DNA of 64,000 nt, taken from NCBI GenBank assembly GCA_026210745.1, contig CP110632.1:3223001-3287000 (forward strand), in the 5' to 3' direction. Shown one piece after another: positions 18,196 to 27,782 of the stretch. The stretch comes from Exobasidium rhododendri. Its lineage: Eukaryota > Basidiomycota > Exobasidiomycetes > Exobasidiales > Exobasidiaceae. The notes beneath the pieces are model-generated. The model searched no databases and was not told the DNA's origin. It was given only the letters and a program-made list of their open reading frames with translations. The translations under genes and the position numbers were made by a program. Every line of letters starts with the position of its first letter. Positions within the stretch are counted from its first letter, which is position 1.

Positions 18196-21100
18196 ATGCA
18201 TCCAGAATCGCCCATTTCTCCTTCCTACTCTTTCTCCAAGACACCAAAGAAGAGTCCCGTCGCAGCAAGCTCGAAAAGCATAGCTAGCTCGCACGCAGAG
18301 CTCAGCTCCTCCGACCAGAACACCTCGACCAGTCGTCAACCGGCGTTGCCTCTCAGTGGTGGTGTAGGAGCAAGTAGCGATGGCAGCGGCGTCAGCAATG
18401 GCGGAAACAGCAACAGCTTGAGCAAGAATAGCCCATATTACAAGCCAAAGCAAACGCATCTATCCTCTAGGGTAGGACGAGACGTTAAAGTGCGACCTGG
18501 TTCAGCGAGCACGATTGATTCATATGCTTCAGCTATGCCTTTCAGCTCTGACGACTACCTATCAAGTGCAAAGAAAATGTCTTTTTCCAGCCAGAGGAGC
18601 TCGTCCAGTTCGACAAATCGCACTTTCACCGATTCAAAGATGAAGAGTCTTAATTTCGATCAAATGCTTCAGAGCGGAGAAACGAAAGTAATATCAGAGA
18701 CTGCTAATGTAGCCAGGTCCAATTCGGAGAGGGACAGGTCAGAAGAGCAGCATGGTGTAGAACATCTGACACCCCGCAAGATCCCAAAGAGCGAGAGGGG
18801 GACAAATGCTATCGTAACAGGGGTGAGGGAAGAAAGAGAGGAAGACGAGACAGACTACGAGGAGGTCAAAAGTGGTTTGAAAGGAAGGAGTGATATCCAG
18901 ATACTCACGCCAAAAGTATTTGCAACGACTTCACCGTTCATTCCACCTCGAAGCCCACTCCGCCCATCTAACGCTGTTGAAGGAAACACTTCTGTCGACG
19001 CAAGAAACTTACAACAGCTTGCCAATCCCGCGAGCGGAGCATTGGCTCTACCAGCGGTCATTCCCATTCATCCTCACCACCGAACCGACGGAGACCCGAC
19101 TGAACAGTCGGCACATACTAACAGCGATAGTCGTCAGCGTAGTGACAATCTCAGGACGACTCCCTTCGAGCTTCCAACGAACAAAGGTGCGCCTGCTCTA
19201 TCGATCAGAGACTCCACATCACCCAATCAAGCATTCGCCTCGCCTTCACTTACAGCGGGTTCAAGCTCAACAGGTAGAAGTAGGAGTAGGACATCAGATG
19301 CGGCCCCGCACAGCTCTACTTCCAATTCTTCTCAAGCGACCTTCACCGTCTTGCCACGTCAGAGCAGTATAAATGCACAAGAGACAGACCCAACCGAAGG
19401 GAAAGTTGACTATGCTCCGGAAGAAAAGGGTGCAAACAACATGAAGGAGAGATTTAAGAAAACGAGTGGCTTCTTGAGAAGATTGGGCGGAGGCAGCAGC
19501 GCAGACAAGACTCGGTTAAATTCGTCGATAGGCCAGAAGATCAATAGGAAACCAAGCCAAAGCAGCATCACATCGGAAGGCGGTGCTAGTGTTGCCAATA
19601 GCATGAAGAGTCTAGGAGGTGAACAATTTCCTCGATGGGGAAGCCAGGGATTCGTGCCAGTGCCAAACATTCCGACGAAATACAAAGGCACGTCTGAGTC
19701 CAAGAGAGGTCGTCAAGGTAATCCTTACTACCAAGAATCCCTAGAGGCGACACACATGACTCCATCGACAAGCAGTGCGAGTACCGAGGTAGGAAGCACT
19801 TCGTCTTCTGCGCAGACGGCTCGATATGGAGGGGTGCCAACGTCCTTGTATAGCGGTTCCAACGGTTCTACTTCGACTGAGATGAAGCATGCTCTAGCAG
19901 CGTGGGAGAACGAAATGGATGCCACTCTCAAGCAGTCCGGACAAGATCTGGATTTAAAGACAAAGATCGAAAAGCCTTCGCCGCATTGGACTCCCACACC
20001 TCAATTACCCGAATACACTCTGAATAAGAAGAACAGCTTTATGGATGAGGATAGTGTAGAAGAGGATGCGACCAGAAATACGAAGACGGAGAAGTACAGC
20101 TCCTCTGTTAGTAATTTAGCTCTCTCTACTACGCTTCCTCGTCAGGCAGAGAGCTTGAAGAACAAAGCAAGGTCGTATGATAATCAATACTTGCATCCTC
20201 AGCAGCCGCAAAGAAGCACCAGTCTCGGGTACGGTCTACCTCCCGGCGTGGCAACGACCAACACGGTCTACTCTGATCCAATCGTCCCTACAACAGCCTT
20301 TTCTACCAGCCCACAACTAGATGCGAACACCGACGATCCGTACCTCTTTCGACGAGTGCGAGACGACAGCACCAGCTATGCAAGTACCAAGTCTTTTGAG
20401 ACGGCCATCGATCGTCCCTCCTTCTTTGTCCGTCATTCACAAAGAAGCGAAGCCAGCAAAGACGAGAGCACGGTGGGACTGATAAAGGATCCTCTTGGTG
20501 AATTGCACATCAACGGCGAAAGCAAGGTTAGCGGTGAGGAAGGCGTGCCTGGAGGAAAGGAGAACGATTTGGACAGTAAAGATGAGGAGAGTGAAGGAGG
20601 CGATATCGACGCAGAGAAATCCATTCGACTCATCACCTCGAGCAATTCCGAGCCAGAAGATTCGGTGAACGTTGCCCGCGATGAAGAAGCGTACAAACAT
20701 GGAAAGGATCGAACATTGACGTCAAATATCGTCGCTTCTCGTTCCGCCTCGCCGGCAAGGGACGTCATGAGTCCAGCACCCACGGAGGAGATCATCTCAG
20801 AAGAGACAGAAGCCACGGCAAGAGACCTTGCGAGCAAATGCTGGACTGAAGACGAGAGCTTTAAAGGGAAGGAGAAGATTGCAGAGTGGCTGGGAGGAAT
20901 AGGCCCGCTCAACAGACTAGCAAGGAAGTACTACATGGAACGATTTGATTTTGCAGGGCTACGAATCGATGCTGCATTCCGAAGACTGTGTGACAAGCTG
21001 TTCCTGCGTGCAGAAACGCAACAAGTAGACCGAATCTTGACTGCGTTTAGTCAGCGATTCATCTCATGCAACCCGCAGTCAAGCAGTGTTCTTCTCGACC

Positions 21101-23136
21101 CCGACGTGGTGCATGCGTTGGTGTTTGCCATCCTCCTACTCAACACTGATCTTCATGTTGCCGACATACAAGATCGCATGACTCGCAATCAATTTGTTCG
21201 AAATACCCTTGCTGCCATCCACGAGAGCAATGAAGCAACAGCGACACAGCAGACGTGGAACACTAGCAACACTATTGCGACTCGCTCAGAAGCTGCCCTC
21301 AGTCAAAGCAGTTTGAACGTCAATGGTGATACGCTGCACCTTGAATCCTCGTCTACCGTACCTGTCAGTAGAGTGGGACTCTCTCGCAAAATAAGCAATG
21401 ACGCCGCGTCTACTGCAGGATCAGACGTTGCGCGTTCGCCGCTCAACAAAACATGGGAAGCAGAGATGGAAGGAATCCTGAAAGAGATCTATACTGCCGT
21501 CAAGAGTGATCAAATTAGACTGCCCATCACCGATGCGAGTACCTTGGAAGATAACGCAGGCTCTCGAAGGCCGCACAAAATCGGGTCGGATCGTGTCAAT
21601 GCGCTCAAGAGAGGTAGCATCCGTGGAATACAAGGTCTTTTGGGTGCCAATAGTCCCAATCTAAAGAGTGACGAGAATTTGACTCTGTCAAGGACCTCGT
21701 TCAATTCGACCAATCGAAGCTTCTCAGATTATCATGCAAATTCAACAACGCCTACCACTTCCATGGCAAGCGCCTCATCGTATGGCTTTCAACCGTCTGG
21801 GGGAGGAGGAGGAGGAGGAGGAGGACTTGCACCGACGCTGGGTTTCGCCAACACCCTCTCCCAAAGTATCATCAAAGAGGCGAACAATGAAGATGATCAC
21901 AGCAGTCTCAATAGCGTCAATGACGATTTCACTGATGATGAACTGGCGTTGATGGGACCGCCTTGGGCCAAAGAAGGTATGCTCACCCGCAAACACTACT
22001 GGGAAACGTCGATGAAGCGAGCAAAAGATAAGAATTGGACCGACTGTTTTGTCGTTGTTCAGAAGGGTGTCATGTCCATGTTTCGATTTGGCGACAGTGG
22101 GTCAGGGTCAGGTGGTGGCGGTGGTGGTATGAACGGCGGTACGAAGAGTGGAGGAAAGGGGGTAGGGGTAGGAGGAGGGAACTGGTTGTCCAACGCGACT
22201 TGCGTTGGTGAATTTTCTCTGGCGCACACCCTTGCCAACTCTTTACCACCTCCTGGATACAACAGATCAAGACCTCACGTCTTTGCTCTAACCATCCCCG
22301 GTGATAGCGTCTACTTTTTTCAGACAGGTCATGAAGAGCTGGTTCAAGAGTGGGTCTCCACTTGCAACTACTGGGCTGCAAGGCAGAGCAAGGAACCATT
22401 GGCAGGCGGGGTCAGTAATATGGAGTATGGATGGAACCGAGTCATGCCAGGAGAAGGTCTTGATCTAGACGACTCCCTTCTCGACTCCACTGGTCACACG
22501 TCGAGATCGTCTTTGAGTGCTGGCAACAATTACAACAACAGTGACAACCGCAGTATACGAAGCGGAAAGAGTGGAAAATCACTGCGAATGAGAGCGACGA
22601 ATACCAGCTTCTTCCAAAGTCGACACACCGATCGAAGCAACACTCCCACTACGACGATCAGCAGCGGTGGTCTTAGTAGCCCAGCACCTTCCAATCTGCG
22701 CAATTCGTCTACTTTGCATGCTTTTGAAAGGCCATTGTTCATCAACGAGTGGAGAACGCCTGCACCGCCCACCGTTAGCAGTATCCTGAACGAAGAAGAT
22801 CAATTAGAGGCTTGCAAGAGATACAAAGCCAGACTAGAGGCTGAATTGATTCAACACAATGCGTTGCGTCAACCGATGCTTGATTACTTTGAATCGATGG
22901 GAAGTGCTCACTCGAGTGCAAATACGACGAAAGCTCTAGCCAACTTCGACAAGAAGGCGAGCTATCTGCTAAGTGACTTGACCAAATTCACTCTCTACTC
23001 TGCTACATTGACGAGCTCCAACAAGCTGAAATTGGAGAAGAGGGATGCAAGACAATTGAACCGCATGATGCTCAAAGCAGATGAGGAGTCGTCAAACGTA
23101 GAGGAGAGAGGAGTAACTTCGCCAGTGATGAGGTAG
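18196..23136 (+). CDS. Arf guanine-nucleotide exchange factor, EFA6/PSD type (Sec7 + PH)
   Basis: A single exon encodes 1,646 residues. The first 860 residues are Ser-rich and disordered. The Sec7 domain (about 870-1020) starts ARDLASKCW and contains the glutamic finger E940 in LRAETQQVDRIL and the second motif VVHALVFAILLLNTDLH. The ETQ...FSQRF...CNP sequence is closer to EFA6/PSD than to the GEA or BIG groups. A PH domain (about 1255-1395) begins KEGMLTRKHYWE and ends with EELVQEWVSTCNYWAARQ; a Gly-rich loop of about 30 residues interrupts it. A C-terminal helical segment (about 1530-1630) follows, as in EFA6. Such proteins activate Arf6/Arf3-type GTPases at the plasma membrane and endosomes. 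Polyglycine stretches at 21799-21826 and 22108-22180 are low complexity. Confidence 0.85.
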   Translation: MHPESPISPSYSFSKTPKKSPVAASSKSIASSHAELSSSDQNTSTSRQPALPLSGGVGASSDGSGVSNGGNSNSLSKNSPYYKPKQTHLSSRVGRDVKVRPGSASTIDSYASAMPFSSDDYLSSAKKMSFSSQRSSSSSTNRTFTDSKMKSLNFDQMLQSGETKVISETANVARSNSERDRSEEQHGVEHLTPRKIPKSERGTNAIVTGVREEREEDETDYEEVKSGLKGRSDIQILTPKVFATTSPFIPPRSPLRPSNAVEGNTSVDARNLQQLANPASGALALPAVIPIHPHHRTDGDPTEQSAHTNSDSRQRSDNLRTTPFELPTNKGAPALSIRDSTSPNQAFASPSLTAGSSSTGRSRSRTSDAAPHSSTSNSSQATFTVLPRQSSINAQETDPTEGKVDYAPEEKGANNMKERFKKTSGFLRRLGGGSSADKTRLNSSIGQKINRKPSQSSITSEGGASVANSMKSLGGEQFPRWGSQGFVPVPNIPTKYKGTSESKRGRQGNPYYQESLEATHMTPSTSSASTEVGSTSSSAQTARYGGVPTSLYSGSNGSTSTEMKHALAAWENEMDATLKQSGQDLDLKTKIEKPSPHWTPTPQLPEYTLNKKNSFMDEDSVEEDATRNTKTEKYSSSVSNLALSTTLPRQAESLKNKARSYDNQYLHPQQPQRSTSLGYGLPPGVATTNTVYSDPIVPTTAFSTSPQLDANTDDPYLFRRVRDDSTSYASTKSFETAIDRPSFFVRHSQRSEASKDESTVGLIKDPLGELHINGESKVSGEEGVPGGKENDLDSKDEESEGGDIDAEKSIRLITSSNSEPEDSVNVARDEEAYKHGKDRTLTSNIVASRSASPARDVMSPAPTEEIISEETEATARDLASKCWTEDESFKGKEKIAEWLGGIGPLNRLARKYYMERFDFAGLRIDAAFRRLCDKLFLRAETQQVDRILTAFSQRFISCNPQSSSVLLDPDVVHALVFAILLLNTDLHVADIQDRMTRNQFVRNTLAAIHESNEATATQQTWNTSNTIATRSEAALSQSSLNVNGDTLHLESSSTVPVSRVGLSRKISNDAASTAGSDVARSPLNKTWEAEMEGILKEIYTAVKSDQIRLPITDASTLEDNAGSRRPHKIGSDRVNALKRGSIRGIQGLLGANSPNLKSDENLTLSRTSFNSTNRSFSDYHANSTTPTTSMASASSYGFQPSGGGGGGGGGLAPTLGFANTLSQSIIKEANNEDDHSSLNSVNDDFTDDELALMGPPWAKEGMLTRKHYWETSMKRAKDKNWTDCFVVVQKGVMSMFRFGDSGSGSGGGGGGMNGGTKSGGKGVGVGGGNWLSNATCVGEFSLAHTLANSLPPPGYNRSRPHVFALTIPGDSVYFFQTGHEELVQEWVSTCNYWAARQSKEPLAGGVSNMEYGWNRVMPGEGLDLDDSLLDSTGHTSRSSLSAGNNYNNSDNRSIRSGKSGKSLRMRATNTSFFQSRHTDRSNTPTTTISSGGLSSPAPSNLRNSSTLHAFERPLFINEWRTPAPPTVSSILNEEDQLEACKRYKARLEAELIQHNALRQPMLDYFESMGSAHSSANTTKALANFDKKASYLLSDLTKFTLYSATLTSSNKLKLEKRDARQLNRMMLKADEESSNVEERGVTSPVMR
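21799..21826 (+). repeat. (GGA)n coding repeat, polyglycine
   Basis: A GGA/GGG trinucleotide run inside the GEF gene encodes a glycine tract between the Sec7 and PH domains and is likely variable in length between strains. Confidence 0.7.
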
Positions 23137-23263
23137 TACATTTCTATTGGACCTACATGTCAAGAGACAAGTCAATGTAGCGTAGATCACGAATTTCGTT
23201 TGATGTAGATATATGTGTATTCTCTCTCTCTAGTGTCTAGTGTGGAAAGGGGGTGCGTGACTT

Positions 23264-26200
23264 CTATGACACTGGAGGGGTAATTTCACTCATGACTACG
23301 TCAGCTGGCTGCTGAGAGCTGCTTTTGTAGATGACGGTACTGCTGCTGCTGCTCTCGAAGTCACCGGCTCCTTCCGCCGCCGTCGGTGCACTTGTCTCGT
23401 AGTGTCTACACAACGAATCAAAGTGATTCAACTTGTCCTTGCGGATCCAACACAGGAGATACGGTGTTGCTCCACTTTGATCTCGATGTACTTCACTCCA
23501 ATTGATCTCTGTGATAGTCTGGTCGTTGTACTTGTACCAAACGTTTGAAAGAGACAATGATAAATCAGTCTCCCCTTGCGTGACTTTTCTTTGATTCAAA
23601 AAGTAATGACCGTGAGAAGCCTCTCCGCGATGCATAAACACACTAGTCAAGACGTATTCGTATCTCTTCTCATCTTGCCACAGCTCTTCCACTAGATTCT
23701 TTAGGCGAATGATCTCCTCCTCTATCGCTTTGAGTTCTGCGTCCACTCGGGCCGCTTCCTGGTTCAGGAACTCACTGAAGCCAGGGTCAAACAGTTCCTC
23801 AATCTTGCTCCCCTCTTCTCTTGCTCCTCCTTCTTCGCTTGCCGCCCTTTCTTCTCCACCACTCTTCTTTTCTTCCTCGCCGTCGTCTTCACCTCGGACG
23901 GTGCTGAAGAGGACAGATTTGATGGACTCCAAGGAGGTAAGATAGTCACTCGTCCGCTGCAGCGACTTGGAAATCGGCACCTTTTCCGGCTCCAAGGCGC
24001 GATTCCTTGCTCTCAGCTCTTCTATTCTCCTTCTAGCCTCTCTGGCTCTCTTGCGCTTCTCCAGGCGCTTGGCATCTTCTTCATCCAAAGGGTCGAAGTC
24101 CAGGTATCGGTCCATGAAGAGAGTCTCGCCGACTTCCAGGTGCGCTTGAGATTTGTACGCTCCTTTGATGCGATCAAATTGAACTCTTTGCAGTTGGATC
24201 TGTAGAACGACCGGTGCATCTATCAATGTCACAGTTCTACGAATAGATTCACCGCTTGATCCGATCAGTATTTCTTCGTCAAAGAAACCATCCAGTCCGT
24301 CGTAGATGTTTCTGCCTTCTTCCACAACGTCAATGGGTAGGATGGTGAATACCTCCTTCTTGCTGTGAACGCTTGGCCTGGCTCCGTTGCGTTCTTCTCT
24401 GCCTTCGGCTGCAGATTCTAGTCGTTGCAACGTTCTGCCCAGGAACAATCTTCTCAACAGGTCATCGTTCTCGATCCACTCGCCGCCATCTTCCATGCTG
24501 CTTTCCAACTTTAGATCCTCAACACCCACCTCATCTCTCTTGGCTTGTTCATCCTGATCGTTAGCTACCAAGGCCACCTCGATTTGGAACATGACGTTGT
24601 CGAGGCATTCACTCACGTCCTGTTGCGCGCCTAATTGCATCATGGAATTGCGATGTTGACCTGCTTCTCTGTTCGTATCGATTGAGGCTGACACTTTTGA
24701 TCTCGGCGGGAGAGGTGGTGCCTCGGATGAGAAAGGCAAAGGCGGAGTAGTGAAGCCGTCTTCCGTAGGCACAGTGTTTTCCGGTAGAGATTCGTTGTGA
24801 ACCACCATTGACGAAGACGCCGATGAAGCATGCATAGCGCTATTGTTTCTACTGGCATTACTTTTATGAGCATCGTTATCATCGCCTGCGGGTAGGATAC
24901 TACTGGGTTCGTCTACCAAGACTGTATCGATACTTGAAGCTGGGTTCAAAACAGGCTTTTGCATCAAGACTTCCTGCCCGTCTAGTGGTGGCAAGCTGTG
25001 CTTCTTCTCGAGCACTTCCTCTTCCAATGCTACCGTGGCTACCTCGCTGATCTCCTCCACTCGAGAAGACACAAGAGCCAAATATGCCAGCTCCCGTTCA
25101 GGAGTTACTGCACTAGCAGGAGAGGTGATCATATTGGAGAAGAGCTGTGCCAATTGCTTGACAAATCGGTGAGACCGCTCGATTTCGCGATCGGAGACTT
25201 GGCGTCCACCTACTCGTATCGACCCGTTCTGCGACGACGAACTACTAAGCAGATGACCATCCTCTTTATTGTTCAGGAGGAGGAGCACATGCTCTCGTAG
25301 TTGCCGAATAGCGAAGAAGTACTGAAGAACAGAGTTCAAGTAACATGTGTTGCCGATGTTGTTCAGTCCGATTGGCTTCTCCAGGTCGGGCGCCTCCCAC
25401 TCCTCCGCCTCACCAATCGCACTTCGATACACTTTCTTCAACGCCTGACTTTTTCTTGCTTCGGCGATGACTCGTATCGCCTCGGTGCATTCTTCCGCAG
25501 ATTTGGAACCATCGCTGAAGACCAAACTAAAGAGTGAGCTTACAAACTCATCGTCGATGTCTGGAGTAGCACCAATGATTTCATACGCTTTGTCGAGGCT
25601 TACTTCGACTGGCGCTGCAATCCGATCCTCCAGTTCTTTGGGGTTTCCGCGACTCATAGAGATGACCTCCAATGCATCCTTGAACACCTGTACTTCATCC
25701 TTCTTGGCAGCAGCTTGTTCTACAGCACCGAGGTAGACACTGATAACAAATTCGGTGCTGATCTCATGACTTTGTTCCAAAGAGGTGATGTCAATACCGA
25801 ATTTTGCAAACGCAGATCTGAGATCCTGTTCAGAAAATAGGCCTCGACTCTTCTCCAATCCTAATCTCGTTTGTATTAGTTCGCTTTCAGTGTCGCGGAA
25901 GTACTGTCCTACCGTCTGCAAAGCAGCAAAGAATGGCAACTTTCCTCGCAGTGGGAGGTCGTGGGTGTTGGCGAGATAGCATGCCTCTACTACATCTTCA
26001 CTTGAGTTGCTGTCGCTTCCCAGGAACTCGAAAGCATCTAGAGCCTTCTCAGGTAAGAATTCTTTGCGATCCATCACTTGAGAAGTAGGATCGTACCCAA
26101 AGCAAAGTGCTAAATGATCCATTGCCGTGGTGCACCGTGGTAGCAAGGGCATACTTGGTACAATCTCTGGGCTTTTCAAACTATTCTTTGCTGACTCCTT

Positions 26201-27415
26201 GATTTTATGCTGAAACCATAATGAAATTTCTAGCCACGCTCTTCGCAGCTTCAACTGCCATTTGAACTGACTCATGTCCGGTGGTTTGATGAGCGGAAAC
26301 AGACCACTCACGTCGGGTTTACCGTCGCCAGAGAATCCCAAGACCTCCAAAATATGTCGACTGATGTCATCGACGCCCAATTTGGTAGTTATCGTCTTTC
26401 CCGTCACAGCCAGAGCTCGTACTTCTCCGTTTGCAGCATTTCCCACCACTTTAATGAGCGTTGTGACAGCATCTCGGAATTGTATTTCACCAGTTTGACC
26501 GGGTCGTGGATTTGCTATCCTTTCACGCCGAAGTGTCTCCATCAACTCGACGGGCACAACAGAGGGCAAACTCCCCTCTTTACTCAACAGAAGCGAATGT
26601 CCTTTGCTGCTCCTCCACCATTCAAAGCTTTCCAGAGGTTCGAGGTCACTTTGGACACCTTCGTTGGACTGTACAAGAGTAATGATCGGCTTCTTCTGCA
26701 ATCTGACAGGGATCTCTGTAGTGCCTTCGTTCTTCCAAAGCGGTACTGGACTATCGAGTGAGGATATGGGTGAGGGAGATACGTCCGATTTGCCGTCTAT
26801 CCTTACATCTCCTTCGGGAGCGACTACAATCCACTCCATCATATCGGCAAGAAAGATAGCGTTGCGAACTGGCAGAGCCTCCCACATGTCCTCGCTCGTC
26901 AGAGGTGGAAAAGAAGGCCCTTCCACTGCTACCGGTGCTGCCGGAGCGCTTGCTGGCGGAATACTGTTGAGGACTTCTTCGTGGCTCGTAATTTCGCTTA
27001 CACTGCTCGATCTTCCCCCTGCCGATCTGCTAGAGGCCTTGAGTTCGATTGAATCAAATCCTGTGATTTGATACCTAGCTGTGTATGGTGAAGTGGCCGC
27101 ATCTCGAATCGCTCTGTAGGGCGTCAAGAAGCTATGACGTACACTTGGGAGCTGGTCCTCCTCCTCTTGATTGGAAGAGGTCAATTCGTCGTCGACGCGA
27201 ATATCGACAGTCCTTTCATCGGGGAAGGGCTCTGGCGGTGGAATGACGATGTGATTAAAGTCTTCAGGTATGCTGTGATCTGGTTTTTTGAGTGCTACTG
27301 GCGCAGACCGCACTCCTTCTTCGTAAGGAGGTGGGTTGGCCGACGCGGCCAGTCGTAGACTTTCTTGACCATCTTTGCTATGCGAGTCTGCCTCGTTGAG
27401 TTCTCGATTAGTCAT
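23264..27415 (-). CDS. UBP2: Ubiquitin C-terminal hydrolase, UBP2-like
   Basis: A single exon encodes 1,383 residues (yeast Ubp2 1,272). The N-terminal half contains RHSFLTPYRAIRDA and a central region with USP25/28-like character. The catalytic Cys box GLNNIGNTCYLNSVLQYF places the nucleophile at C691. The His box (SHGHYFLNQR) places the general base at H1270. Between them the peptidase domain is split by a long disordered insert (about 760-930) and a coiled coil (about 1130-1230), as in Ubp2. Ubp2 trims K63-linked chains and opposes Rsp5 in endocytic sorting; that role is inferred from family. It is convergent with the GEF gene (127 bp apart) and divergent from LAA1. Confidence 0.87.
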   Translation of the reverse strand: MTNRELNEADSHSKDGQESLRLAASANPPPYEEGVRSAPVALKKPDHSIPEDFNHIVIPPPEPFPDERTVDIRVDDELTSSNQEEEDQLPSVRHSFLTPYRAIRDAATSPYTARYQITGFDSIELKASSRSAGGRSSSVSEITSHEEVLNSIPPASAPAAPVAVEGPSFPPLTSEDMWEALPVRNAIFLADMMEWIVVAPEGDVRIDGKSDVSPSPISSLDSPVPLWKNEGTTEIPVRLQKKPIITLVQSNEGVQSDLEPLESFEWWRSSKGHSLLLSKEGSLPSVVPVELMETLRRERIANPRPGQTGEIQFRDAVTTLIKVVGNAANGEVRALAVTGKTITTKLGVDDISRHILEVLGFSGDGKPDVSGLFPLIKPPDMSQFKWQLKLRRAWLEISLWFQHKIKESAKNSLKSPEIVPSMPLLPRCTTAMDHLALCFGYDPTSQVMDRKEFLPEKALDAFEFLGSDSNSSEDVVEACYLANTHDLPLRGKLPFFAALQTVGQYFRDTESELIQTRLGLEKSRGLFSEQDLRSAFAKFGIDITSLEQSHEISTEFVISVYLGAVEQAAAKKDEVQVFKDALEVISMSRGNPKELEDRIAAPVEVSLDKAYEIIGATPDIDDEFVSSLFSLVFSDGSKSAEECTEAIRVIAEARKSQALKKVYRSAIGEAEEWEAPDLEKPIGLNNIGNTCYLNSVLQYFFAIRQLREHVLLLLNNKEDGHLLSSSSSQNGSIRVGGRQVSDREIERSHRFVKQLAQLFSNMITSPASAVTPERELAYLALVSSRVEEISEVATVALEEEVLEKKHSLPPLDGQEVLMQKPVLNPASSIDTVLVDEPSSILPAGDDNDAHKSNASRNNSAMHASSASSSMVVHNESLPENTVPTEDGFTTPPLPFSSEAPPLPPRSKVSASIDTNREAGQHRNSMMQLGAQQDVSECLDNVMFQIEVALVANDQDEQAKRDEVGVEDLKLESSMEDGGEWIENDDLLRRLFLGRTLQRLESAAEGREERNGARPSVHSKKEVFTILPIDVVEEGRNIYDGLDGFFDEEILIGSSGESIRRTVTLIDAPVVLQIQLQRVQFDRIKGAYKSQAHLEVGETLFMDRYLDFDPLDEEDAKRLEKRKRAREARRRIEELRARNRALEPEKVPISKSLQRTSDYLTSLESIKSVLFSTVRGEDDGEEEKKSGGEERAASEEGGAREEGSKIEELFDPGFSEFLNQEAARVDAELKAIEEEIIRLKNLVEELWQDEKRYEYVLTSVFMHRGEASHGHYFLNQRKVTQGETDLSLSLSNVWYKYNDQTITEINWSEVHRDQSGATPYLLCWIRKDKLNHFDSLCRHYETSAPTAAEGAGDFESSSSSTVIYKSSSQQPADVVMSEITPPVS

Positions 27416-27782
27416 GACAGTCTCATTGCTAGTCTAGAGATCCCACCGAAAAGCCATTACCTGATCCCTACAGAACAAAAGTCTCAAGGCAACAGAAGAA
27501 AGCTTTCGAGAATGATGCGTAGTATGAATGCTCAAGGACATGGAGCACAAAAGGAGCGTGGGCTTTCGAGAAGGTCTGAGCGCGTTACACGTGAGATACA
27601 CAATCCCCAAAACCCAACTCGTCCATGAATCCGCTTAGGAAGTCTACATGATCGGGCGATAGGAACATAAGTTCGCCCCGGCAGCTCAAGCTCTCTCTTA
27701 GCGAGCTCAACACAGCACACACCCCTGTAGACCTATGGCCGACTGAAGGGAGTTGCCAGCCTATTACTAGAAGCTATCAGTC
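27416..27782. promoter_or_regulatory. Divergent promoter region, UBP2 / LAA1
   Basis: This 367-bp region holds a CACGTG palindrome at 27588-27593. No protein-like frame is present. Confidence 0.5.
27588..27593. promoter_or_regulatory. CACGTG E-box palindrome
   Basis: A perfect CACGTG hexamer lies near the middle of the divergent UBP2/LAA1 region, 173 bp from the UBP2 ATG and 190 bp from the LAA1 ATG. Confidence 0.4.
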
